From: Symsagittifera roscoffensis | Lineage: Eukaryota > Xenacoelomorpha > Acoela > Convolutidae | Direction: 5' to 3' | NCBI RefSeq assembly: GCF_963678635.1 | Contig: NC_087066.1 | Location: 21,171,996-21,235,995, forward strand | DNA length: 64,000 nucleotides | In this document: positions 25,701-36,544 of the stretch, piece after piece | How positions within the stretch are numbered: the first letter of the stretch is position 1 | Layout of the letters: each line of letters starts with the position of its first letter | The notes under the pieces: model-generated | Told to the model about the DNA's origin: nothing | What the model saw: the letters and a program-made list of their open reading frames with translations, nothing else | Database searches by the model: none | Position numbers and translations under genes: made by a program

Positions 25701-28700
25701 ATACCTTTTGCAAGCACTGACTGGTGGTAATTTCACTATTAGAAAATTCGAAGTATACCTTATCTTTAAAATCTTCAAGCATAGTTCTCAGGGAAGGTAT
25801 TCTGAAAATAACAGCATCATGTGAGCAGAGGCGTTGTGTTGACCTGGAATGACTGAATTCCCTCGTACTTCACAGGAAAAGTTTCGAATCCTGGTCTTGA
25901 GGAAAGAACCTCCCCCTCTTCCCAAAGAACACGAGGACTGCATCAAAATAGCCAAGCACACTGAGGTAGTTGAGAAGGTGGAGCAGGAGCTGAAAGAGTT
26001 GAGACACCAGAGCAAAGAAGATATTACTAACTTAGTCAAGAGGCAACAACTTTTCCTCCATACCTTTCTTTTCCCCCTCCTATCTTGCCTTATACTATGA
26101 AGTTGACAGAAGTCTAATTTTGAATTTTCGACTATTTTTGGGAAATTTCCATTTGAAACTTCAGTCAAATCGGAGAAGGATTCAGTCGAAATATAAGTTT
26201 GCAGCAATTTTGACTGAATAAGCAGCTACTTTTTGAAATTTCGTCCGTTTTTCGATTTTTTTGAAAACTACACTTGAAATTTCCTCCATTTTTCGATTTT
26301 TTTGAAAACGACACAGCCAAATCTGCGGGCGAAGGTTTAATTGATAGAACACCTGCTTGGATTTTTTTTCTGCTTTTATTTCTGCTACAACCTTATTTTG
26401 TAGAAAAGTTGTTGGTTTTAGTTAAAGTCCACGTTTTGAAATGTTGACTATTTGTTGAACTTTTAATGTTTTTTCGAGAAATGCATTGCCATTCTGAGAT
26501 TAGGGATTTAATAAAAAAACACATGAGGTGTGAAGTTTATCTGCATCGGTATTTCTGCCCTTATGTTTCTTCAAAAAAAATCCTCAGAAAATGTCCAAAT
26601 TTTCAACTTAAGCGTGCTTTCGAAACCTTTCAGATTTTTCTCGAAAAATAACCAAAGTTTCAATCAAAAGAACAGGTGCTATGAGGTTTCCTGCATAAGA
26701 TCCCAGGCCTCTCTTTCTTAGAAAAGATATTTTGGATTTGAAGTCCATTTTTTGAATTAGTGACTTTTTTTTCGATTTTCTCGAAAGTGCTGTGCCATTA
26801 AGGGTTCAATTGAAATAACAAATTGTACGTGTATCACATGCAAAGCCTGATTTTACCATTTCTGGCTAGCGATCCGCTATAGACCGGTTAAGCATCCTAT
26901 AAGTGACTCTTTTTTTAACTTAATGGACTTCGCTCGTTTTCCCAAAACCATGCCAATTTTGAAGTTAATAAATCAATCAAACGAGATGTTTGTAATGATC
27001 TCCCATGAAAAACCTTTTCTCCGTAGATATGGTTAAGAATCAGCCCAGAAAGTTTTTCTTGCTGTTTTGAAATTTACTGTTACTTTTCACATCAGTTCAT
27101 TAAAAACTATCAAACAGTTAGCTCCAGCTTTGACTGAACCCCTAGTCTGGCTTATTTTTGCTGCATTTACATTATAGCTTTGAATTTGGTTTAGTGGCGG
27201 CTAATGTTAGTAAGTTTCAAGTGATTTAGGTGCTGACGCTAAAGCAGGCGACTTTTACTCTTGAGGTCGGGTATTCGATTACAAAACCTAGTAGCGTTTT
27301 TCGTTTAAAGGTTCTTGTTTTTACATTTTAACGTTTGAACCTATAAGAGTTTTTTGTCGCTTTTTTGCTTGTGTTTGCGAAGTGCAGCTTCGCTTCTATT
27401 TTAATGCATCAACTAAACCGAAAAAAAGCTATTTGTTTCAAACAGTAAAATAATAAAAACTCCATTTCAGAAATATTTAACTTTTATCTCGCAGTTAAAG
27501 CAACTTCAATTCACGCAAAATGTCTTTGGATGCCTTCAGTTTAGTATATTCCAAATTATTACATGCAAATTTTGATTTGATATCATTTTGCTGCTTACAA
27601 TTGGCAATTTCTTAGCGTATGTAGCTGCTTCATTGGTGGCTAGTGTTAGCATATTTCAAGGGCACGTAGATAAATGCGAGGACGTGCGACTCTAAATCTC
27701 TTAGTCGTAAGTTCGAATCCACCAATGCAAAGGGCTAATTTTTACATTTTTTATTTCAACTTTTACAGCTAATTTATGTCGTTTTCTCACTTGTGTTTGC
27801 GAAGCACAGCGTCGCCTCTGTGTACAATTAATCAAAAACGGATGTTGATCTGTTTTTGTTCTGAATATTCTAGCTTGTCGGTTTTTTGAAAATTTTATCT
27901 TTGAAGTGTTTGACTGAAATTTCTTGAAAAATCTTTTTATCTAGAACATTTTGTCCAAAAATTCGTCTGAAGGAATAGTTGTCGTTTACTTGAAGAGTGC
28001 AAGATCTGGAATTCGAGAGACAGTACCTGGTGATGCAGCACTCAGATTCCAACTCCAAAATGATATCCATGCAATCGGAGGTGGAGAATGTACTGAACAA
28101 ACAGAAGACTTGGCAGAAGAATTCCAGGGTTCTGGAAGGACAATTAATAGCGTCGCAGGGAAAGATACTCGACCTATCTAAACAGGGATGCTTAAAATGC
28201 AGCACATAGTTTCGATATCAAATGTTTTTGCAATGATTATTTTTATTCGGAACTTGTTTTGTAACGTCTGCCCTATTTTTCAGGCCTTCAGAGATTTCCT
28301 TTACTATATCATGAGTCCTTACCAACTGAAATTCTTATGGTATATATTGCTAGCCTTTATTGGCAAGCAATTTCAGTTTCGATTGAGTTTTTTTTTTAAA
28401 ACCAAGTTAATCGCATTTTTTAAGTTAGTTTTCATGGCCTGTAATTATGCGACAGATCATGACTCAAGCTCTAAATACAAAAATGTAAAATATATTAAAA
28501 TCGAAAAAAATGTGCTGTCTTTGAAGTTGGAGGATGCGATTGAACTCGGTGAACAACTAGCTCACGAGAGATCAAGTCTAATGAAGTTATCCGTTGAAAA
28601 AGACAAGGAAATAGTGAACGTAAAACTGAAACTAGAAAAGTACGATTTAATTGTGAAGCAGTTCTCGCAACGCGTGAAGAAACTGAAACAAGTGATTCGA

Positions 28701-28958
28701 AGATTGAACCACGATGATAGATACGTGACATTTTCCGAAGCACCGCATAGACAAAGGGTGGAACGAATGCAAGCGAAAAGGAATCCTAAATACGTCGCAA
28801 AGTCGAGTTCGAGGGTTAAATCGGTTGAGAGGAGGGAAGACAATCGAAACGAATCAGAAAATGAAGACAATAATGGCGGTGACGATAACGTGGATCAGAT
28901 GTATAGCAGCGATTTTGATGACCTTGATTATGACGTGAACTCTGAATTACTAAATTAA
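16735..28958 (+). CDS. CEP89: CEP89 (CCDC123) homologue, distal-appendage coiled-coil protein
   Basis: A same-strand gene nested in the NPHP1 intron. Proposed exons: 16735-17404, 17541-17761, 17983-18141, A 19165-19338, B 19558-19724, C 27996-28185 and D 28527-28958 (TAA). With one A/B pair they total 2013 nt, giving 670 residues (human CEP89 has about 780). The first 100 residues are a low-complexity S/P/K-rich tail, and nearly all the rest is coiled coil. Diagnostic matches to CEP89 are VPEWVSNLSCLSPLVHAYE, KLVLEENQVLVNHVE, HQGYVQEVARLTRK and ELGEQLAHERSSLMKL. The last exon ends in an acidic D/E tail instead of the vertebrate Cys-containing end. CEP89 acts at centriole distal appendages in early ciliogenesis. 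The ATG is preceded by an in-frame TGA. Three introns need non-GT donors (GC at 17405 and 19725, GG at 28186), so those edges are uncertain. Exons A and B lie in a fourfold tandem repeat. Confidence 0.82.
18166..18598. mobile_element. hAT-type MITE with 13-bp TIRs and 8-bp target duplication
   Basis: The 433-bp element begins CAGGGCTGGTCAA and ends with its exact reverse complement TTGACCAGCCCTG. It is flanked on both sides by the same 8 bases, CATAGTTT (18158-18165 and 18599-18606). CAGGG-type ends with an 8-bp duplication are the signature of hAT transposons. There is no coding capacity, so this is a non-autonomous MITE. Next to each end are clustered copies of a TTTAAAC-containing palindrome in both orientations, likely subterminal transposase sites. 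It sits in the CEP89 intron just after the exon ending 18141. Confidence 0.93.
18619..19022. mobile_element. Probable second MITE with imperfect TIRs
   Basis: The ends are CAGTAGGGCGGAT and ATCCGCTCCCGTG, complementary at 9 of 13 positions. The flanks carry a 3-base TAG on each side (18616-18618, 19023-19025), a possible target duplication. G-rich then C-rich tracts lie just inside the ends. It starts 12 bases after the hAT MITE's right-hand target duplication. No protein is encoded. The long minus-strand ORF across it is not supported as a gene. Confidence 0.5.
19118..27541 (+). repeat. Tandem array, 4 x 2106 bp, each unit carrying CEP89 exons A and B
   Basis: Units are 19118-21223, 21224-23329, 23330-25435 and 25436-27541, each exactly 2106 bp and almost identical. 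Every unit has exon A (19165-19338, then +2106, +4212, +6318) and exon B (19558-19724 and the same offsets), followed by a degenerate SINE-like stretch. The few differences seen are single bases: an A/G just after exon A in unit 2, G/A in the SINE part of unit 2, several changes in exon B of unit 3 (E to K, P to H), and one C/A near 26212 in unit 4. Either this is a very recent segmental expansion kept uniform by conversion, or part of it is an assembly effect. The unit-specific differences argue against simple copy-paste of reads. Confidence 0.97.
20880..21085 (+). mobile_element. SINE-like relic inside each 2106-bp unit
   Basis: It shares GGCTAATGTTAGTAAGTTTC with the 27.6 kb copy, a degenerate tRNA-like middle and the tail TTTGCGAAGTGCAGCTTCGC. 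Copies recur at 22986-23191, 25092-25297 and 27198-27403 because the whole unit was duplicated after this insertion. Confidence 0.55.
27595..27824 (+). mobile_element. SINE copy, variant subfamily
   Basis: It opens with the shared AATTGGCAATTTCTTAGC and GTGGCTAGTGTTAGCA. The tRNA-like part has GCGACTCTAAATCTCTTAG and B box AGTTCGAATCC, and the tail is TTTGCGAAGCACAGCGTCGCC. It lies directly after the fourth 2106-bp repeat unit. The SINE-like stretch inside each unit (20880-21085 and its three copies) is a relative with the same tail. Confidence 0.65.
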
Positions 28959-31900
28959 AGTAGTTTCAAAATGTGATTAAATGAAATGAATTAAAGCAAA
29001 AAGTCAATAGCTTTTTTGGAATACGAGTTATTCGAATTTTGACAGAATAATTAACATAGGCCCTCTGGCAAAAATGTGAGCTGTTTTTTTAAACAAAAAA
29101 GCTTGGTTAATTTTTTTTAAAGTTGAAGCGCCATGTTTTGTTGCAGTTTTTACAATTTTGCTTTAAAGAGCCTGAACTATATCTTCGCAGTGCAATCATT
29201 ACTGCCTGTATTTTTGTTCCGACCACGGGAGGAACTTAGTATTCGGTGCTTCAGTTTTTTGTTTTCCAAGCAAAATCAGGTACCACAAATAATCATTCAG
29301 TTTTTCTCAGTAGCGTTATCGGTCATATTTTTGCTTGTGTATGCGAAGTGCAGCTTCGCATCTGTGTGAAGCACTTTCAGACGTGATTGTGTGAAGCTCT
29401 TTCAGTCGTGATTGTGTGAAGCCCTTTCAGCTGCTTTGAATTTTTTGATTTTCTTTCTAATTTCGAGTTAATAGGGCAGCGTACAGGCTTATAAAAGCTG
29501 ATTTATGCTTAATTTAGGACGTAAAAACTTAGTTTATCTCGAGTAAAGTTAGTTTTTGGAGTTTTTAGCGACATTTATGGAATTAAAAATTTCTGCAATT
29601 TTTTTCCCTTTTTCTAGTAATTTTTCTATAAAAACTATTTTCCATTTTTTCTTTTCTATTTTTTTATCACACCACAAAGTTTTTTTAAATGACTAATGAC
29701 TTATTAAAGAATATGGTCGGAACGTTCTGTCTTATGTGTACAATAACCGGCTATCCTTGTTTTGAATGTTTTTAAGCGAAAAGTCCTAAAAGGTATTTCA
29801 TTTATTAATTATTTTCAATGCAAGTCTTTAAAATTTGTTTACGCTCAATTTTCAATGTTTGACTTCGGGATTTCAAAATAGTTTGTTAAACGGAAAGCAA
29901 GTTACGGTATGCAATAAAAGACGAGCACGTGAAATTAAGGATGACCGGTTGCTTTACAATTAGCACAGAATGCTCCGACCTGATTCGTAAAAACTACAAA
30001 AAAAGATCAGCAAAATACTAAGTTCTTCAACTTAGTGTCGTTTCTTGTGCGAGGTGTGACGAGAGAACTATACACACACCTGGAGAAAGTTAATAAATGA
30101 GGCACCATTGACAACTGTTTTTGCACAATTATTTTTTTAATGTTTTTTTTGCCAAATGAAGCTTCTAAAACTAATTTTCATTTAGAATTTTTTTTTATAG
30201 CCTAAGTGGTTAATTTAACGAACTTTATTGTTGCTTTACTCATTTGCTTTAGTCGCTCGAAACTTGATCAAACTCAAAATATTTGTATTATTCTAATTAT
30301 CACTGAAAGAACTTTAAAATAATATATCATTCATCCCATTCCGATGATTAGTTGTAGTTCTTGGTTTAGCGTGGAAAAAAATGTCGATTTCAAATCAGTG
30401 AAATTATAAATATTACGCCTGGATCAAATTTTTGCTAGGCATGAGAAGTGTCGGAGCAAATATCAGTAATAAATTGTAAATGGTTGATCATTTTATTAAT
30501 GAAATAGTTCCCCCTCTTCGCCATTAAGCGTTTCATGATATACAATTGAACTATAAATTTCAAATTAAAAAAATTGGACAATGCATCTGATTGGCATGAG
30601 CTTTGAGTGTAACTTGTTAGTTTTTTCACCTGTTTTTTAGTAGTTCAGTCTTATCATTAAATGCTTGCTGGACAAAATTACGAACATTTTAAATAACAAT
30701 ACGTTTTTAAGTGTTCATAGATTATCTTTAATAATGTTCCCGTCACTTATCATGCCTTGCCTAAGAATTTTAGATCCGGGAAACTTTCGAATTTCACCAA
30801 TGTTAAAAGGAGTTTTTTGTGATCGATTTTGTAAAATTTGATCAAGGAGTTTTTTATTCAATGAATTGAAATCCATTTTCAAATTGAGATCCACTTGAAC
30901 TTGTGAAACTGAAAATCAAGATCTTCAGTATTTTAAAAGATTTCTACACTAAAAATTTATAATTAATAAAATATAAAAATTATCTAAAGACATAAGTAAG
31001 TGACAATTTACTTTGTTTAATAAAAGTTAGATAACAAATACAGCAACAATTACACGCAGCAATTAAGTAATTTTCATTTATCCTCTCAGCTATGCTGTAA
31101 AAAATCTCAAAAGAGAAGTTCTAATCTTTGGTTAAAATTAGCTCAGCAGTAGAAATTTAACTCCGAACTATAATGGTGGAGCTCAGTTAGAAATATACTA
31201 AATAAACAGAATGCGCTTAATGAATGATATCATACCATTTGTCGTGTGATTTGAGCCAAATCGGCAATCAAAACCTGTCATAACCTATATACAAAATCTG
31301 TTTGAATAGTCGTCATCAGCTAGCTCCACATCGGCTTTTAGTAGTACCAATTTAAGTTACATTGCTAGAGATAGTTGATTTTTATTGAAATGTGTCAATC
31401 ACAAAAAACCAAATCCTGGAGTAGAATTTGCATAATTTTACTGACGTTCACTTTTCATTGAGACACCAGCGCAGCAGATTACCGACCAATAGGCCCTAAT
31501 TTGTAGGAAAGTTGGGTTTGGACTCCGAAATAAGTTTGACGGTGTGATTTGAAACTTTGAACAGTTTCAGGAGACTTCTGTCAAAAATTGCTCTGCCAAA
31601 TCTGAGAAAAAGGGTTCAATCGAAATAACAGCTGCTTGGATATTTCTCTGCATAGGAGCTTAGCATAACTTTTTGGGGTAAAGTAATTTTGGATATAGAA
31701 AAAGTTTGTTTTGATATATTGACGGTTTTTTGAGCTTCTCTGGTTTTTGGAAAACTAAACTGACAATGTACAAAAGTGTGTGCTTAGACAGGCAGCATAC
31801 GCGAATAGTTGCAGAAGGTAACTCCTAACTGCGAGTTGAAGAGTTTGGCTCGGGAAATTGATAGCTTTTTCTTTAAGTTGTTCACAAGGATCTTCAAAGA

Positions 31901-31960
31901 AATTGCAGCACAAGCTTTTCTTTGAACCAATGTTTTTCTGGTACACGTTTCGAAGAACCT
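28959..31960. other. NPHP1 intron between CEP89 and the NPHP1 3' exons; R3 repeat, then unique DNA
   Basis: 29130-29900 is a copy of a repeat (R3) also found at 50170-50850. Shared phrases are TTTGTTCCGACCA, GTATTCGG, ACCACAAATAATCA and ATGGTCGGAAC. A 30-base unit (GTGTGAAGC-CTTTCAG-CGTGATT) is tandemly tripled at 29366-29430. I saw nothing recognisable in 29960-31500. Confidence 0.55.
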
Positions 31961-32713
31961 TGTTTCTTTGTTATTAATTGCAATTAACTTAGTTAATTGG
32001 ATCAATTCTAGAGATGTGAAGCAAAGGTGGTATTGTTTTGTTGAGTTGTTGAATTCCCCAATTTTTTGTACTAACGCTGAAATTTTTTCCAGCCGATTTT
32101 GGCTACCTGAGAGAATACTCAGGGGGTCAAGTAGGAGGTCGATGTGGTCTCAAATTAAAACCCTATTGGTCGGTAATCTGATTCGCAAAAACTCACCCCA
32201 TAATCTGTCCAAAAAAGTGCACCCCAAAATCTCTCTATCTCTCTCTCCTTAAATGAATTGGAATCAATTGGTTTCAATATTTTAAGAGTAGATCAACGTA
32301 GTGAAGACTCTCAAATAGGTCTTATGAATGCTCTAATAATGCTTCTTTGTTATTAATTGCAATTAACTTAGTTAATTGGATCAATTCTAGAGATGTGAAG
32401 CAAAGGTGGTATTGTTTTGTTGAGTTGTTGAATTCCCCAATTTTTTGTACTAACGCTGAAATTTTTTCCAGCCGATTTTGGCTACCTGAGAGAATACTCA
32501 GGGGGTCAAGTAGGAGGTCGATGTGGTCTCAAATTAAAACCCAATTGGTCGGGAATCTGATTCGCAAAAACTCACCCCATAATTTGTCCAAAAAAGTGCA
32601 CCCCAAAATCTCTCTCTCTCCTTAAATGAATTGGAATCAATTGGTTTCAATATTTTAAGAGTAGATCAACGTAGTGAAGACTCTCATATAGGTCTTATAA
32701 ATGCTCTAATAAT
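31961..32713 (+). repeat. Tandem duplication, two copies of about 378 bp
   Basis: Copy 1 (31961-32339) and copy 2 (32340-32713) are nearly identical, differing by a handful of bases and a 4-bp change in a CTCT microsatellite. Both read from TTCTTTGTTATTAATTGC to ATGCTCTAATAAT. The ORFs at 31968 and 32347 are the same duplicated non-coding frame. Confidence 0.9.
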
Positions 32714-33790
32714 TACAGAAGAGCATTCAGACATATTAATGCATTTATGAATGCTCATAGGTGTGCGTTGTTTGAGTTCAATTCAAGGTCATTTGTTAAA
32801 AATGAGGTAAAATGCGCTCTCAAAATACAAATACGGAAATGGTGCGAAAAAAGGTACAAATATTAGTTTCGAAAGTTGAATTTAAATTTAAGATATCCCA
32901 GCGGACCAAAAAATTAACACATTGATCCAGTTTTTTTTCAAATTGGTTTGTTTTTATCAAAATTGTAACAATCATTAATTAATGTTGAAATTGAGGCCAA
33001 ATTTTTGTTCCGCCTGTCGATACGAAAGGAATGGAATATTTGTGCTCGGAGAGGTTTTTTTTCTTCAGACAAATTTCGTTTTATTTTGTTTTATCTATTT
33101 TCATGTTCAGACTTTTTAACTAGCCTTTTTTGACGGAATTTTTAAAATCTTTTGAAAGGTATTGTTAATCTGAGCTCAAATTTGAAAAAATATTTTACCT
33201 GTGATCATTTTTTGTAAAGTTATGGGGGTTTAAAGATAGCTATTTCGGCCAATTTGGGACAATAAACGCGAGATATATTTCGCGATATTAAAGCGTAAGC
33301 GGAGAGTTTATCCGTCCTAGAAATCGTTTCAATTTTGTTGAAAGAAGCTTATCTGCCATCAATGATTTGTTAAAAGGAGCGAAATCTGTTCTTTTGTACC
33401 CATATGACGTGTGGGGTGATGATTTTTATTTAAAAAAAGTCCAACTTAATTTTTTTTTGTTTTATTACATTTAGTTTTTTAATGTTATTACTGCTCACAA
33501 AACCTTAAAAGGCAGTCGGAACATTCAGGGCTTCGCCCTGATACGAGCAGTCTTGTTTTTCTTTAAAATTCGAAAGTTGAAGTTTTTTAAAACATGTCGG
33601 TATTTTTTTTCTGTTTCCCTGCGTTCATTGACTCTTTTTCAACTTTCTGTTGGCTTGTTTTAATGAGTTTGGATCAATCTTTGCAACTTTCCGAGGAAAC
33701 GGCTATTCTTTGTTAGGATATTTTTCTACATAAAGTAGACTTCGAGTGTTATCATTGCTCAGTGTTCGTCATGCCCTATTTTTGTTGCAG
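32640..33790 (+). repeat. R1 and R4 repeats before the NPHP1 3' exons
   Basis: 32640-33000 and 33555-33680 are R1 pieces. 33005-33556 is a repeat (R4) with TATTTGTGCTCGG, CCTTAAAAGGCAGTCGGAAC and a perfect short hairpin CAGGGCTTCGCCCTG at about 33526, ending ATACGAGCAGTCTTG. A second R4 copy lies at 43830-44045. Confidence 0.6.
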
Positions 33791-35079
33791 AACCGATTTC
33801 TTCGCCATTCTTGGCTAACTTCCCCGTCGCAATGGACACTCCAGACTTGATCGATTTACTCAGGGTGAGTTCTTTACTACTACTTCGGGTTCCTCGCTGT
33901 TAACAAAAAACTTTTTCATATCAGAAAAGAGTACATCTCAGCGTTGTGAATAGTGTTGTGAAGATTTAATGTCGGTTCCATGATCAAGAAGAGCAAGGGA
34001 TAAAGCGAATATACAATCAGATGTTTTTAAATAAATTTGGTTTCAAAAATCGCCATCAATTGTCTTCATTTTTTAGAGTGAATGGATGGAGTTGGCGAAA
34101 AATATGAAACGTGCGGAAAAGGTTGGTTGAACTTGAAACGAATTTGTTTCCAAAGAATTACTTAAAACGGAGATTAATTTCCGGTTGTTGTTCTAGAAAA
34201 ATCCTGTGTTTCTGCGGAACAGCTTCCACACGTTGTTCCTGCAGACTGTCTATCCTATCATGTACTCCTACGCCTTGCCGAAGTTCGCTCTCAATGACCA
34301 AGAATCTCAAAGTGTAAGAATTCTACTCAATTATGAGACGCTGAATGATTTATTATATTTCTACCTTTTACAATCGCACGTGCAATTCTGTCAGGCTTTA
34401 GAACTTTTCTGCTGCTTATTTTCATCTAAACAGGCGTATTTATAAAATGACCATTATGTCTTACTCTTTCGCATATGGTACATTAAATAAATATCCAATC
34501 GATTAGAGTAAAGCTGGGTTTAAATACATGCATTTAAGTATTTGGTAGGTGAAAAGCAAAGCGTTGATGTCTTTTTGAAGCGTCGTTAACGCCTGTTCAG
34601 TTGAACTTAAAAGATCCATGCTGATGGTTCTTAAGTTCATGATTTGAGATTGATGTTTTTGTTTCTCGGGTTCTTTTTCCTTCCCCCCCCCCCCTCCCCC
34701 CACCTCACTCAAACATGAACTTTATGGTATAACGAGTGGTTTTACAAGGTTTATTATGAAGACCAAATATGCTTGTTATGGCCTAATTATTCTGCATGCC
34801 AATTTTCACGACAATCGGACAAAGTGAACGGCAACTTCAAGTATAAAAACTTGCAGGTGGGGGGAAAAGGAAAAAGAGCCGTTTCTCGAAATGCGAATTT
34901 GAGTTATTTTATTTATCGTGTTATAGGAGCGGTGGAGATTGATCAATGAGTTGGCAGCAGATACTAAGAAACACCCAATAGCTACTTCCGTCACAATCCA
35001 GTACAAACCTTTCCTATTGCAAGAGACAGTGGTGGATGTCATCAACCCATACATCGCCTCACAAGTTGCAGTGGCATGA
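33791..35079 (+). CDS. NPHP1: Nephrocystin-1 (NPHP1) homologue, C-terminal exons (3' block)
   Basis: Four exons: 33791-33864, 34077-34121, 34197-34313 and 34927-35079 (TGA). They continue the frame left at 14894: the phase-1 end joins the phase-1 start, and the ten exons together total 1275 nt, exactly 425 codons. The product reads PFLANFPVAMDTPDLIDLLR, SEWMELAKNMKRAEK, FHTLFLQTVYPIMYSYALP and ERWRLINELAADTK. These match the order and spacing of the last 120 or so residues of nephrocystin-1 (the LATFP...QPDVMDALRSSW and RWKVI regions). The visible part gives 424 residues, close to the equivalent part of the 730-residue vertebrate protein. The PRMT1-like gene starts 410 bp downstream on the same strand. 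An extra long ORF in the exon at 34197 simply reads into the intron. Confidence 0.9.
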
Positions 35080-35425
35080 GAAACCCGCGTGAAGACAAGG
35101 TCTTCAGCTGGCTAAATGAAAAATTATGCAAAATTGAGATATCGTGCGTTAATTGTAAAAATGGAAAATGAGCTAAACAGATTTACCAATAAGATTCTGT
35201 ATATTTTGTAAATAATGCATCTCTTTCATTGTAAATATAGTCAAATTTTTGTAAAACAGATTTTTTTATTTATGCACATGAAAAGTACAGATTTTTTGAA
35301 TTTTTTTTGTCGTTTTTATTTTTTTTTATTGGATACCGATGACTGAGGCTACTGAATCAGACCGCTGATAAGTTCTCAAAATCATCAAAAGTGTTCAGTT
35401 TGGTTTTGTTTTCAGAATTGATTGA

Positions 35426-36544
<1,119 letters not shown>

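Noticed and set aside
28188-28526. An N-terminal extension of the last CEP89 exon (open frame rich in Phe and Ile)
   Set aside because: The hydrophobic composition is unlike the coiled coil on either side and like the surrounding T-rich intron; a frame staying open by chance is the simpler reading.
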